This document shows positions 28,983 to 38,028 of a stretch of 64,000 nt of DNA, one piece after another. The notes under the pieces were generated by a model. That model was not told where the DNA came from, made no database searches, and was given only the letters and a program-made list of their open reading frames with translations. Within the stretch, counting starts at the first letter, position 1. Every line of letters starts with the position of its first letter. The DNA comes from Lysobacter sp. BMK333-48F3 (GTDB lineage Bacteria; Pseudomonadota; Gammaproteobacteria; Xanthomonadales; Xanthomonadaceae). The stretch is taken from contig NZ_JAIHOO010000001.1 in the NCBI RefSeq assembly GCF_019733395.1, forward strand, positions 1,612,001-1,676,000. The letters run 5' to 3'. Both the position numbers and the translations under genes were made by a program.

Positions 28983-30875
28983 TCAGCTCTTGCAGCTCAG
29001 GCCCTTGGAGCCTTCCGGCAGCGGCACGGCCACCGCTTCCCAGGCGCAGGCCACGGTCTTGACTGCGCTGGCCTTGAGCAGGCCCTTGTCGACCAGGTCC
29101 TGGGCGGCGTTCTGGGTCGCTTCGCGCGCCTGCGGGTAGCTGGACTGCGAGGTCAGGTACAAGGTGTTGGCGCGGTACCAGATCTGCCCGGCGGTGTTCG
29201 GCGTCAGGCCCTTCAGGCCGGTGGCGCCGTTGCAGACCAGGTCGGCCGGCAGCAGGGTCTTGCGGTGCGACTTGGGCACCTTCTGGCCTTCGGCGAGCAG
29301 GTAGAAGAAATGATTGCCGACGCCGGAGGTGTAGTGCGGGTCTTCCTCGGTGAAGCCGCCGGCCGGATAGCAGTCGAACGAACCGCTGCCGTCCTCGGCG
29401 ACGTCGAGGCTGGGCTTGAACATGTAGCGCAGCGGCTTGCCGTCCAGCATCACGTTCTCGCCGATCAGGTAGTCCGGCGGATCCTTCGGGCTGTTGTCGA
29501 AGAACTCGACCAGGGTGCCGTGGATGTCGGAGGTGGCTTCGTTGAGGCCGCCGGCATCGCCGGAATAGGCCAGGTTCGAGGTCGCCTGGGTCACGCCGTG
29601 CGACATCTCGTGGCCGGCCACGTCCAGCGCCACCACCGGGTTGGAAATGCCGTAGTCGCCGTTGCCGTAGACCATGCGCTTGGCTTCGCCGTCCCAGAAC
29701 GCGTTGGTGCCGCCGGCGTCGATGAAGTAGAAGATGGTGAAGGTGACGTTGACGAAGCTCTGCACGCCCTTGTTGTCGCCGAAGATGCCGACCCGGTCGT
29801 AGAGCTTCTTGTAGTAGTCCCAGGTCTTGGACACGCCGTAGTGCGCTTCCACCCCGGTGCGCTCGATGTTGGACATCTGCTCGTTGCCCCACAGATTGTC
29901 CTTGTCGAACATCGGCGGCGCGCTGAAGTCGCCGCCGCCGAAGTACAGGTCGACCACGGTGCCGCCGGTGTTGTGCAGGGTGCCGCCGCCGCGCTTGTCG
30001 TCGCGCAGCAGGAAGCCGGCGCCGCGGCCGTCGCTTTCCTCGGCGCCGACCTTGCTGGTCGAGATCGCGACCTTGCCGCGGGTGATGGTGTAGCCCTGCC
30101 CTTCGACCGACTCGGCGCTGTAGATGCGGCTGTCGCGGCCGAGCAGGCTGCCGTCGCCGGCGTCGACGTAGATCAGGTCGTGGACCGGGCGCTCGAACTT
30201 GTTCAGGCCGCGGAAAGTCACCTCGTAGGCCAGGCGCGGCTGGTTGTCCTTGGCGAAGTACACCACGCGCGAACTCGGCGTCTGCATGAAGCGGCCGGCG
30301 AAATGCACGCCGGCGTCGGCGATGGCCTGGCCGGCGGACAGCTTCGGCGTCGGTGCGGTGCCGCCGCCGAGCTGCAGGTCGAGGCTGCGGCTGACCGAAC
30401 GCAGCAGGCCGTCCTTCATGTGCGCGACCAGGTCGCCGCCGATCACCGGCAAGCCCTGGTAATTGCGGTCGAAACGCACGTGCTGGCTGCCGTCGGCTTC
30501 GACCACCAGGTCGCGCGGGCGGTACTGCTCGGCGTCGACCGCGTCGCGGCTTGCCTGCATGCCGGCGGTGCCGGCTTGGCGGATTTTCTCGGCTTGCAGC
30601 AGGTCGCGCGCGCGCACCACCAACGGGTGCGTCTGCAGCCGATCGGCGGGCGTGGCGCCTGAGCGGGCCGGGGCCGCAGCGAAAGCGGAGAACGCGCGCG
30701 GCGTTGTCGCGGCGGCGTCGGCATTCGCGGTCTGCGCCGAATGCGCGGCGTTGCCGGCGCCGGCCAGACCGGGCGCGCGATCGCTGCCGTACTGCGTCGC
30801 CACCCAGGCGGTGGCGGTGGAACCGGTGATCGCCAACAGGATTGAGGCGGTCAAGATACGTTGCTTGCTGGACAT
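28983..30875 (-). CDS. M4 family metallopeptidase (thermolysin-like), secreted
   Basis: 630 residues. Signal peptide (ILTASILLAITGSTATAW), then an FTP/PepSY-type propeptide (about 90-280) and the thermolysin-type catalytic domain. The zinc motif is HEMSH (VAGHEMSHGVTQ), with the third ligand Glu in GGLNEATSD 20 residues on; the YTSGVGNHFFYLL segment carries the transition-state His. Such enzymes are secreted through the type II pathway and self-process; Lysobacter uses them in predation (family knowledge). ATG 30875 has GGAGA upstream. Monocistronic. Confidence 0.95.
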   Translation of the reverse strand: MSSKQRILTASILLAITGSTATAWVATQYGSDRAPGLAGAGNAAHSAQTANADAAATTPRAFSAFAAAPARSGATPADRLQTHPLVVRARDLLQAEKIRQAGTAGMQASRDAVDAEQYRPRDLVVEADGSQHVRFDRNYQGLPVIGGDLVAHMKDGLLRSVSRSLDLQLGGGTAPTPKLSAGQAIADAGVHFAGRFMQTPSSRVVYFAKDNQPRLAYEVTFRGLNKFERPVHDLIYVDAGDGSLLGRDSRIYSAESVEGQGYTITRGKVAISTSKVGAEESDGRGAGFLLRDDKRGGGTLHNTGGTVVDLYFGGGDFSAPPMFDKDNLWGNEQMSNIERTGVEAHYGVSKTWDYYKKLYDRVGIFGDNKGVQSFVNVTFTIFYFIDAGGTNAFWDGEAKRMVYGNGDYGISNPVVALDVAGHEMSHGVTQATSNLAYSGDAGGLNEATSDIHGTLVEFFDNSPKDPPDYLIGENVMLDGKPLRYMFKPSLDVAEDGSGSFDCYPAGGFTEEDPHYTSGVGNHFFYLLAEGQKVPKSHRKTLLPADLVCNGATGLKGLTPNTAGQIWYRANTLYLTSQSSYPQAREATQNAAQDLVDKGLLKASAVKTVACAWEAVAVPLPEGSKGLSCKS

Positions 30876-31419
30876 GCAGTTTCTCCGAGTCGTAGACGAA
30901 ATAAGGAAAAGACCAGCCAATGCCCGTTGCGCGAACGCGCAAACGCGGTCGCGTAACGGGGTCGTGCACGTAAGGCGAAGGTCTTGCATGCCGCGAACGG
31001 GGGCGTCGCACAGCGGCGGCGCCTGTTCTTGAGCCCCTCCCCATAGCTTCGAACGCGCGCCGGCCGCGCTCCCCTACCCGAGCGACGCCGAGTCGAAGCG
31101 ATGAATTCTCGAAATGGGATCGGCGTCAGAGTGCGGACGCGCGCAGCGATCGGATCGTCTCGACGGAAACGGCTAGGGCTGCGTAAGATCGATGCGTGAA
31201 GACCGGTGGCTCTCTGTAGGAGCGGCGTCAGCCGCGACAGACGAGGCGATGAAATACCACGTTCCGCTCCGAAGCCAGGTCATCGGCCGTGGTGGAAGTA
31301 TCAGCCTATGCCCGGACTTCGGGTGGCGGCGCTCGCGTACCGCTGCGGTGGGTCGCGGCTGATGAGCGCAGGAAATCCCGTGGGACTCCGCACTCCGCCA
31401 ATGCGATGAGCGAATGCGC
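30876..31419. other. Intergenic region, M4 protease upstream
   Basis: 544 bp holding the protease promoter region and a decayed copy of the TGTAGGAGCGGCG element (left end at 31215, right end degenerate near 31370). No gene supported; the open frames are mixed-strand low-complexity. Confidence 0.5.
31215..31370. repeat. TGTAGGAGCGGCG intergenic element, copy with a decayed right end
   Basis: TGTAGGAGCGGCGTCAGCCG on the left; the right end is only partially complementary (GTCGCGGCTGATG). Confidence 0.7.
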
Positions 31420-31650
31420 TCAGGCCGGCGACGGCATGATGTGCGACAGATAGACCCGCTCGTCCTCGAAGATCCGGATCGCGATCGGCCGGCGCAGCTG
31501 CATCGACAGGTGGAAGGCTTCGGCCTTGGCGGCGGCCGAAGCCGCGGCGGCGTCGCCATAGCGTTCGTCGGAGACCTCGCAGGCCAGGCGCCGACCCTGG
31601 TAGTCGCGTTCGCTCAGTTGCACGGTGTAACGCTTGGCCGCGTGGTTCAT
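31420..31650 (-). CDS. Small cytoplasmic protein, unknown function
   Basis: 76 residues with a mixed composition: an N-terminal strand-rich part (KRYTVQLSERDYQGRRLACEVSDERY), an Ala-rich helix and a C-terminal LRRPIAIRIFEDERVYLSHI segment. ATG 31650 has AAGGA/GGGGA about 8-12 bp upstream, which argues for a real gene. No family recognised. Confidence 0.6.
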   Translation of the reverse strand: MNHAAKRYTVQLSERDYQGRRLACEVSDERYGDAAAASAAAKAEAFHLSMQLRRPIAIRIFEDERVYLSHIMPSPA

Positions 31651-31828
31651 CCGTCCCCGTCCTTCGTTCCGCCGCGCGACCGGCATGGCGCCGCGCACCG
31701 CGCAGCAGGCGCGGCGCGGCTACCTTGGCCGAAGCCGGCGGCCAAGGCTCTCAGGAGAGCGCGCGCCGTGGGGTCAGAAATTTCCTACTTGCGGCTAGGA
31801 TTCGCGCCCCGACGCGAAGTCCGTCGCA

Positions 31829-33634
31829 CTATCCCGACAGCGGCCACAGCGGTCCGTCCAGCCACAGCCAGCGCGCCATCCAGGCGCAGACCAGAGCGAT
31901 CAGCGCGGTCAGCGGCAGGCCGATGCGCAGGAAATCGGCGAAGCGATACTGGCCCGGGCCGAGGATCAGCAGATTGCCGTGGTGGCCGATCGGGGTCAGG
32001 AAAGCGACCACCGCGCCGAGCGCGGTGCAGACCACGAACGGGGTCGGCGGCAGGCCCAGCGACTGTGCCAGCGAGACCGCGATCGGACCCAGCAGCACCG
32101 TGGTCGCCGCGTCGGACAGGATCTGGGTCAACAGCGCCGCCACCGAAAACATCACCAGCAAGATCGCCAGCGGCGACCAGTGCGAGATCAATTCCAGCAT
32201 CGCCCGGGCCAGCAGCTGCGCGGTGCCGGTCTGCTCCATCGCCACGCCGAGCGGGATCACCCCGGCGATCATCACGAAGATGCGCACGTCGATCTCGCGA
32301 TACGCCTGCTCGACGTCGACGCAGCGCGTGGCCACCATCGCCACCGCGCCGAGCAGGAAGGCCAGCGGCGCCGACAGCCATTCGGTGGCCGCGGCGACCA
32401 CGGTCGCGGCCAGGATCGCCAGCGCCAGCGGCGCGCGCACGCGCCGGCGCGCTTCGCCGGCGAACGGCACCAGCATCAGGAAGCCGTGGTGCGCGGCGAG
32501 TTCGGCGAACCGCGACGGCCGGCCCCACAGCACCAGCAGATCGCCTTCGCGCAGCCGCGCATCGGCCAGGCGCGGCGCGACTGCGCCCTGGCGCCGCCAC
32601 AGGCCGGCGATCACCGCGTTGAAGCGGCGGGCGAAGTCCAGCTCGCGCACGCTGCGGCCGATGAATTCCGAACCCGGCGCGATCACCGCCTGGACCAGCT
32701 GCGGCTCGCCGTCGCCGTCGCTGCTGACCCGCTCGCCGAAGCGGGCGATGGCGTTGAGATCCAGGCCGGCGTCGTCGTGCAGCGAGGCCAACGCGTCGGC
32801 CGAGGCTTCGACCAGCAGCACGTCGCCGCTGATCAAGGGGCTGCTCGGGCCCAAGTCCTGGCGGCGCTGGCCGTCGCGCAGCCAGCCGGTGAGGACGAAG
32901 CGGTCGCCCAACGCTTTCTGCAGTTCCGCCAGCGGCCGCGTGCTCCAGCGCGAGCCTTCGACGATCAGCAACTCGGTGCGGTAACGGTCCAGGCGCAGAT
33001 AGCCGTCGTCGCCGTGGTCGCCGCCGCGCTTGGGCAGCAGCCAACGCGCGAGCAGCATGTAGACCACGCCGACCGCGACCAGGGCCAGTCCGATCGGAGT
33101 GATCGAGAAGATGCCCAGGCCCGGCGAGCCCGAGCGTTCGATCAGGTTGTCGGCGAGCAGGAAGGCCGGTGCGCTGACCAGGGTCAAGGTGGTGCCCAGC
33201 GAGGCGGCGAACGACATCGGCATCAGCAGGCGCGAGGCCGACAGGCCGCGCGCCTTGGCGAAGCGGGTCAGGATCGGCAGCATCATCGCCGTGACCATGA
33301 CGTGGTGGGTGAACGAGGACAGCGCCGCCACCGCCGGCATGGTCACCGCGATCGCCCGCTGCTCGCTGTGGCCGGCGGCCTGGGCGATCCATTGTCCCAA
33401 ACGTTCGGTGATGCCCGTCGCAGCCAGGCCGCCGGAGATCACGAATACCGCCGCGACGATGATCGCCGGCTCGCTGGCGAAGCCCGACAAGGCCTGCTTG
33501 GCGTCCAATACCCCGGTGATCACCAAGGCCAGCAGGGTCAGCATGGCGGTGATGTCCACGCGCAGGCGTTCGCTGACGAACAGATACAGCGCACCGGCGA
33601 GTATCAGCAGAAAAACGATCTGTTGAAGGTCCAT
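31829..33634 (-). CDS. SLC13 family permease with TrkA-C domains
   Basis: 601 residues. About 11-12 membrane helices in two halves, of the DASS/SLC13 (divalent anion/dicarboxylate symporter) type. A central cytoplasmic region (about 205-375) contains two RCK/TrkA-C domains (for example ISGDVLLVEASADALASL and LREGDLLVLWGRPSRF). This SLC13 plus TrkA-C layout is common in bacteria; the substrate could be sulfate, succinate or another anion. It is divergently transcribed from the PAS kinase at 33757. Confidence 0.93.
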   Translation of the reverse strand: MDLQQIVFLLILAGALYLFVSERLRVDITAMLTLLALVITGVLDAKQALSGFASEPAIIVAAVFVISGGLAATGITERLGQWIAQAAGHSEQRAIAVTMPAVAALSSFTHHVMVTAMMLPILTRFAKARGLSASRLLMPMSFAASLGTTLTLVSAPAFLLADNLIERSGSPGLGIFSITPIGLALVAVGVVYMLLARWLLPKRGGDHGDDGYLRLDRYRTELLIVEGSRWSTRPLAELQKALGDRFVLTGWLRDGQRRQDLGPSSPLISGDVLLVEASADALASLHDDAGLDLNAIARFGERVSSDGDGEPQLVQAVIAPGSEFIGRSVRELDFARRFNAVIAGLWRRQGAVAPRLADARLREGDLLVLWGRPSRFAELAAHHGFLMLVPFAGEARRRVRAPLALAILAATVVAAATEWLSAPLAFLLGAVAMVATRCVDVEQAYREIDVRIFVMIAGVIPLGVAMEQTGTAQLLARAMLELISHWSPLAILLVMFSVAALLTQILSDAATTVLLGPIAVSLAQSLGLPPTPFVVCTALGAVVAFLTPIGHHGNLLILGPGQYRFADFLRIGLPLTALIALVCAWMARWLWLDGPLWPLSG

Positions 33635-33756
33635 CGCGGCATTGTCGGCGAACCGGCCGTGACCGTGCCGTGGCGGCCATCCACCCTCCCGTCACGGTTG
33701 CAGCCGTTACACTTCCGGGTCACCACACCCGAGCCTTTCGTTCGCCGACCGCCCCG

Positions 33757-34923
33757 ATGAGTCCGTCGCCCGCCCCGAAACCCGCCCACCCAGCGGGGGA
33801 CGACCGCTTCCGCCAGGCGATGACGGCCTCGAACATCGGCATGGCGATCGTCTCGCTCGAAGGCATCTGGCTCGAGGTCAATCCGGCCCTGTGCGCCCTG
33901 CTCGGCTACCGCATCGACGAACTGCGCGGCCATCACTACAGCGAAGTGACCCACCCCGACGACCTGGAGATCAGCCGCAACCTGGTCGCGGCCCTGGTCA
34001 ACGGCAGCCTGGCCTCGGTCGACGAGCACAAGCGCTATCGGCACCGCGACGGCAGCGACGTGTGGGTCCAGCTCAACATCGCGGTGATGCGCGACGAAGA
34101 CGGCGCGCCGCAGTACTTCATCTCGCACATGCGCGACATCCGCGGCGAACGCGCCGCCGGCCTGGCGCTGAGCGCGCGCGCCGAAGCCAACGGCGCGGCC
34201 CTGGACGCCAGCCAGCGCCAGTTGCAGTTGTTCGCCGACGCGGTCTCGCACGACCTGCGCGCGCCGCTGCGTTCGATCGAAAGCTTCTCGGCGCTGCTGC
34301 ACGAGCGCGCGGCCGAGCGCCTGAACGAGACCGACCGCGACTATCTGGCCCGGATCCGCGCCGCGGCCTCGCGCATGACCAGCCTGCTGGCTGCCTTGAA
34401 CGAACTCTCGCACGCCACCCGCACCGAGTTGCGGCGCGAGGCGGTCGACCTGAGCCTGCTCGCCGACTGGGTCGGCGCCGAACTGCAGGACGCCCACCCG
34501 GCGCATCGCGCGCAGATCCAGGTCCAGCCGGGCCTGCAGGTCGAAGGCGACGAGCGCCTGCTCAAGCTGATGCTGACCCAGCTGCTGCACAACGCCTGGA
34601 AGTTCTCCAGCCAGGGCCTGGCGCCCGGCGAGGCGGTGCGGATCGAAGTCAGCGGCACGGTCGAGAACGGGCGCCTGAGCCTGTCGGTGCGCGATCACGG
34701 CTCGGGTTTCGACATGCGCTATGCTCATAAATTATTCGAGCCCTTCCAGCGCCTGCACGGGCCGGACCAGGGCGGCGGTCACGGTTTGGGCCTGGCGATC
34801 GCGCAGCGCATCGCCGAACGCCACGGCGGCCGGCTGCGCGCGCAGTCGCAAACCGAGGCGGGCAGCACGTTCATCGTTGAATTGCCGGTCGTCGCGGCCG
34901 GCGGGGAAGACGCATATGCATAA
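33757..34923 (+). CDS. PAS domain-containing sensor histidine kinase
   Basis: 388 residues, no membrane helix, so probably cytoplasmic. A PAS domain (about 20-130, starting FRQAMTASNIGMAIVS and ending with the PAC-like QYFISHMRDI) is followed by a HisKA phosphorylation site (AVSHDLRAPLRSIESF) and an HATPase_c domain with N box (LLHNAWKFSS), G1 (DHGSGFD) and GLGLAIAQRI. The ATG at 33757 is chosen for lack of any upstream support. It overlaps the response-regulator gene by 8 bp, a strong sign of a two-gene operon. Confidence 0.93.
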   Translation: MSPSPAPKPAHPAGDDRFRQAMTASNIGMAIVSLEGIWLEVNPALCALLGYRIDELRGHHYSEVTHPDDLEISRNLVAALVNGSLASVDEHKRYRHRDGSDVWVQLNIAVMRDEDGAPQYFISHMRDIRGERAAGLALSARAEANGAALDASQRQLQLFADAVSHDLRAPLRSIESFSALLHERAAERLNETDRDYLARIRAAASRMTSLLAALNELSHATRTELRREAVDLSLLADWVGAELQDAHPAHRAQIQVQPGLQVEGDERLLKLMLTQLLHNAWKFSSQGLAPGEAVRIEVSGTVENGRLSLSVRDHGSGFDMRYAHKLFEPFQRLHGPDQGGGHGLGLAIAQRIAERHGGRLRAQSQTEAGSTFIVELPVVAAGGEDAYA

Positions 34924-35350
34924 GGAAATCCTGCTGGTCGAAGACAACCCCGACGACGTCGAGCTGACCCGGCTCGCCTTCGACGAGGCCAAGATCGCCA
35001 ACAGGCTGGTGGTGATGGGCGACGGCGCCGAGGCGCTGGATTACCTGTTCGCCCGTGGCCGCTATTCCGATCGCGACCCCCACGACCTGCCTTCGATCGT
35101 CCTGCTCGACCTCAACCTGCCCAAGGTCGACGGTCGCGAGGTGTTGCAGGCGATCCGCGCCCACGAACCGACCCGGACCCTGCCGGTGGTGGTGCTGACC
35201 ACCAGCACCGAGCCCTTCGACGTCGAGGCCAGCTATGCGCTGGGGGTCAACAGCTACATCCAGAAGCCGGTCGACTTCGAGCAGTTCGTCTGGGCGGTGA
35301 AGCAGGTCGGACTGTACTGGCTGGTGCTGAACCATCCGCGGCATCCGTGA
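34916..35350 (+). CDS. Single-domain response regulator (Rcp1-like)
   Basis: 144 residues, only a receiver domain. Acidic pocket in LLVEDNPDD, phospho-acceptor Asp about residue 65 (VLLDLNLPK), and conserved Lys in YIQKPVDFEQF. No output domain, so it works by protein contact or as a phospho-relay step. The LVEDNPDDVELT pattern matches the Rcp1-type partners of PAS and phytochrome kinases. Co-transcribed with the kinase at 33757. Confidence 0.93.
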   Translation: MHKEILLVEDNPDDVELTRLAFDEAKIANRLVVMGDGAEALDYLFARGRYSDRDPHDLPSIVLLDLNLPKVDGREVLQAIRAHEPTRTLPVVVLTTSTEPFDVEASYALGVNSYIQKPVDFEQFVWAVKQVGLYWLVLNHPRHP

Positions 35351-35500
35351 TGCGGGCGGTGCTGGCTCATGGCGGCAGCTAACAGCAACGGCTAACAGCA
35401 ACGGCTAACAGCAAATCCCCCCTGGCCCGTCCGGCCAGCAGGCATAGCCTGCTGGCGTTCGATCGTGCGCGAACCTGCGGTTCGCAAGCGCACGCTCTCA

Positions 35501-35515
35501 CCCTTTTTCAAAGGG
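35501..35515. repeat. CCCTTT-loop-AAAGGG hairpin repeat
   Basis: CCCTTTTTCAAAGGG: 6-bp arms and a 3-nt loop. First of the hairpin family that recurs at 35623, 51940, 52047, 54920 and 55031. Confidence 0.7.
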
Positions 35516-35622
35516 GGAACGTCTGGGGAGCCCGTCTGGTGCTCGCGACGATTCGCCCGTTGCGCCGGGCGAGGTCCACGACGATTCGTGCGTTGCGATC
35601 GGGCGATGCCCACGACACTTGG

Positions 35623-35641
35623 CCCCCTTTGAAAAAGGGGG
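35623..35641. repeat. CCCCCTTT-loop-AAAGGGGG hairpin repeat
   Basis: CCCCCTTTGAAAAAGGGGG: 8-bp arms and loop GAA, in the opposite orientation to the hairpin at 35501. Confidence 0.8.
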
Positions 35642-35731
35642 CAGGCGCCTGCGGCAGCGCCTGTGCCGGCGTCGTGGCGGCGCCGGGGGATTTGCTTCTG
35701 GCGTGCCGGCGAGCAGCGCGCCGTGCCCGCC

Positions 35732-36448
35732 TCACTTGCCGCCGAACAACCGCTCCGCGCGCTGGAACAGGATCCAGCTGGTGGCGATGTACTTGTCGCC
35801 GCCCTTGGGCCGGTTGCCGCGATGAGTGTGGGTGAACGCCGCCGGGGCGATCAGCAGGTCGCCGGCGCGCGGGGCGATCTTGCGCTGCTGGTAGAGGAAT
35901 TCGGTCTCGCCTTCCTCGAAGCCGTCGTTGAGGTAGATCGTCCACAGCACGTGCCGGTGCAGGGTCTCCGCGCCCTGATCGCGCGGGTACAGCTCGCAAT
36001 GCCAGTACGGGTAACCGCCGCGGTCGGCGGTGTAGCGCTGCAGGTTGATCGCGCCCGGACGGAACACGGTCTGGGCGATCGGCGCCAGCGCGTTGTCGTC
36101 CATCTGCGCCATGCGCTCGGGCGTGAGCCGGTGGCGCTTGCCGTCGGCCGAGGGCGCTTCCAGCATCAGCGGCGCGATCATGGTGTGCGGGTAGCGGCGC
36201 AGGTACTGCAACAGGCCGCGGAACACCGCCAGGTTGAGCGCGATCTCGATGTCCTTCCAACCCTCGCGGTTGGTGATGGTGAGGTCGCGGCTGTCCTTGA
36301 GGTCGGGCATCACGCCGCCGCCGACCCGGCCGGGTTCGCTGTCGCGGCTGGCGTCGAAGCGGCGCACCAGGTCGGCGCATTGCTCGCGGCTCAGCGCTTC
36401 GGGATAGACCTCGATGAAGTCGGCCGGGGCATCGATCGTCGCGGACAT
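35732..36448 (-). CDS. 2OG-Fe(II) oxygenase superfamily protein
   Basis: 238 residues. The double-stranded beta-helix core carries a likely iron site: H150-X-E152 (YWHCELYP) and a distal His at 207 or 209 (FTHTHRGNRPKGGDKYIATSW). Most family members use H-X-D; Glu in place of Asp is a less common but allowed variant. The final KYIATSWILF strand suggests 2-oxoglutarate binding. Likely acts on an amino-acid or peptidyl substrate, unknown. Its promoter region is shared back-to-back with the amyloid-like operon starting at 36803. Confidence 0.75.
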   Translation of the reverse strand: MSATIDAPADFIEVYPEALSREQCADLVRRFDASRDSEPGRVGGGVMPDLKDSRDLTITNREGWKDIEIALNLAVFRGLLQYLRRYPHTMIAPLMLEAPSADGKRHRLTPERMAQMDDNALAPIAQTVFRPGAINLQRYTADRGGYPYWHCELYPRDQGAETLHRHVLWTIYLNDGFEEGETEFLYQQRKIAPRAGDLLIAPAAFTHTHRGNRPKGGDKYIATSWILFQRAERLFGGK

Positions 36449-36584
36449 GGCTGTTCGGGGCTGGACGGGAGCGCCATCCTCGCACGGGCGCAAGGTTGCA
36501 AAGAAGCAACGCCCGCCGCCGCCGCCGCCATCCGACCCTGCGATGCGCGCGCAAGCCTGATTTGACGCGGTTTTGATCTTGCTG

Positions 36585-36606
36585 AGCGAGTCGCGGACAG
36601 CTCGCT
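36585..36606. promoter_or_regulatory. Candidate upstream activator site for a sigma-54 regulator
   Basis: AGCGAG and CTCGCT arms with a 10-bp spacer, about 120 bp upstream of the -24 box. The position suits an enhancer site for a bacterial enhancer-binding protein such as the one at 43091-44545. The match is short, so this is tentative. Confidence 0.3.
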
Positions 36607-36722
36607 GACTCCAGCCACCGCCGTCGAGCCCGGTAACGCCCGCGCAACGTTTCCTTTCCGTTAATCCAAGGCGCAGCCATCACCCGGCAGAAATTTCTTG
36701 CCGATTCAGACGCTTGCGAGGT

Positions 36723-36738
36723 TGGCACGACTTTAGCG
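36723..36738 (+). promoter_or_regulatory. Sigma-54 (RpoN) promoter of the amyloid-like operon
   Basis: TGGCACGACTTTAGC keeps the invariant GG-N10-GC spacing of -24/-12 elements. The -24 box is perfect (TGGCACG); the -12 box reads TTAGC instead of TTTGC. It lies 65 bp upstream of the first gene at 36803. Confidence 0.75.
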
Positions 36739-36802
36739 TCAAGCCCGTCACCACCGGCCCGCCATGCGGCCGTCGCGACCACCGTCGCCTTGGGGAATCG
36801 CC

Positions 36803-37345
36803 ATGCACGCCCGCTGCTCGTCCGATCGGAGTTCGTCGCATCGTCGTCTGCGCTTTGCGCTGGCCTGCGCCGGCGCGGCACTGGTACTGGCGGCCGGAAC
36901 CGTCCGAGCGCAGGCGCCGGCCGACGAGCACCGCGACACCACCGTGGTGGTCGCCCGTACCGTCCACCCGCGCATCGCCTATCGCGCCCTGCCGGCCCAG
37001 GACAACCCGATCCACACCGAGGCCACCACATTCCCGGGCCAGGTCTTCCACGGCACCCTCGACCGCTCGCTGTCGCCCCTGGTCGACGACGCCGAGCTCG
37101 GCCAACATGGCTCGACCGGACTGAGCCCGATGGCGGCCACCCGGCAGTTGAACGACCTGCTGGTGCCGGCCGACGCGATCGGCGGTCCGGCCGGCCAGCG
37201 CAGCATGCTCGGCGCGTCCGCCGCCACTCCGATGGGCCCGACCGCGAGCGTCGGCGGCGCGGTCACCAGCGCCACCGCCGGCATCGGCGACCTGGTCACC
37301 GGCAGCGTGATGCAGGCGCTGTCGCCGCAGGGGAACGGGCGATGA
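36803..37345 (+). CDS. Exported protein, first gene of the amyloid-like operon
   Basis: 180 residues. Signal peptide with a basic start (RRLRFALACAGAALVLAAGTVRAQ). The mature protein is low in charge and rich in Ala, Gly, Ser and Thr, with a TTFPGQVFHGTLDRSLSP segment and a SVGGAVTSATAGIGDLVTG stretch at the end. It shows no recognised domain and no clear counterpart in the Pseudomonas fap operon. GGGGA precedes the ATG at 36803. It overlaps the next gene by 4 bp (ATGA), so the two are translationally coupled. A secreted assembly factor or minor subunit is possible, but this is inference from context only. Confidence 0.78.
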   Translation: MHARCSSDRSSSHRRLRFALACAGAALVLAAGTVRAQAPADEHRDTTVVVARTVHPRIAYRALPAQDNPIHTEATTFPGQVFHGTLDRSLSPLVDDAELGQHGSTGLSPMAATRQLNDLLVPADAIGGPAGQRSMLGASAATPMGPTASVGGAVTSATAGIGDLVTGSVMQALSPQGNGR

Positions 37346-37977
37346 GCGCGCCGCGCACCCGCGCCGAGCGCATCGCGCCGCTGTGGCTGGCGGTATGCCT
37401 GCTGGCGACCGCGGTCGCCACCGACACCCGCGCCACCGAGCCGGCCGCCACGCGCGATCAAGCGCGCATCGAAGCCGGCGCCGGGCAACGCCTGCAGGGC
37501 CGCGCCGCGGTCAACCAGGCTGCCGGCAGCGGTCAGATGCAGGCCAATCTGGCGACGATCGCGCATGCGCCGAACGGCCTGGCCCTGGCGGACGCACAGA
37601 TCTCCCAACACGGCACCGCCGGCGCCGCGCCGGCGCGCGATGCGCTCGCCCGCATCGAAGCCGGCGCCTTCGCCGATGCGCGCGGCCTGTTGTCGCTGAA
37701 TCAGAGCGCCGGCGCCGGCAACGCGCAGGCCAACCTGTTTGTGGTCAGCGCCGGCGCGGTGGTTTCCGGCCTCGACGACGACGTGCTTGCCGACGTCGCC
37801 GGCGCCGCCTCCGCGCCGGCCGGTCCGGCGGCCGCCTCCGCGAACCTGCGCGAGGCCTCGATCGCCGAAGGCGCCTTCCACGGCGGCCACGGCGTGCTGC
37901 AAATCAACCAGACCGCGGGGGCCGACAACGCGTCGGCCAACGCCATTGTGCTCCGACTGCCCGGGGGCCTTCCTTAG
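37342..37977 (+). CDS. Exported repeat protein, FapA-position
   Basis: 211 residues, signal peptide (LWLAVCLLATAVATDTRA). Three imperfect repeats at about 53-70, 113-132 and 183-202 share a core NQ(A/S/T)AGxxxxxxANL: VNQAAGSGQMQANL, LNQSAGAGNAQANL, INQTAGADNASANA. The core resembles the Asn/Gln- and Gly-rich repeats of functional amyloids, including the AAGxxNxQ core of the two proteins downstream. By position it could be FapA-like. It is coupled to the gene before it and ends 51 bp before the next. Confidence 0.72.
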   Translation: MSAPRTRAERIAPLWLAVCLLATAVATDTRATEPAATRDQARIEAGAGQRLQGRAAVNQAAGSGQMQANLATIAHAPNGLALADAQISQHGTAGAAPARDALARIEAGAFADARGLLSLNQSAGAGNAQANLFVVSAGAVVSGLDDDVLADVAGAASAPAGPAAASANLREASIAEGAFHGGHGVLQINQTAGADNASANAIVLRLPGGLP

Positions 37978-38028
37978 AACAAAGCGGCAGACACCAAGGC
38001 AATACCCACCATCACCAGGAGAGAGGCC

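Larger units (their letters stand above)
35351..35731. other. Intergenic region with AACAGCAA-CCCCCTTTGAAAAAGGGGG-type repeats
   Basis: 381 bp without a gene. A short direct repeat of GCTAACAGCAACG (about 35378-35408) runs into AAATCCCCCCTGG. Two hairpins of the same family follow, inverted relative to each other, at 35501-35515 and 35623-35641, enclosing CGACGATTCG direct repeats. No gene supported. Confidence 0.7.
36449..36802. other. Divergent regulatory region upstream of the amyloid-like operon
   Basis: 354 bp between the divergent oxygenase gene and the operon. It contains an inverted repeat AGCGAG/CTCGCT (36585-36606) and a sigma-54 promoter (36723-36738). Nothing coding was seen. Confidence 0.6.

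Noticed and set aside
28882..31044. 720-residue minus-strand frame over the M4 protease
   Set aside because: Shifted-frame shadow rich in Arg/Gly/Ala; the M4 frame has a signal peptide, HEXXH and a terminator.
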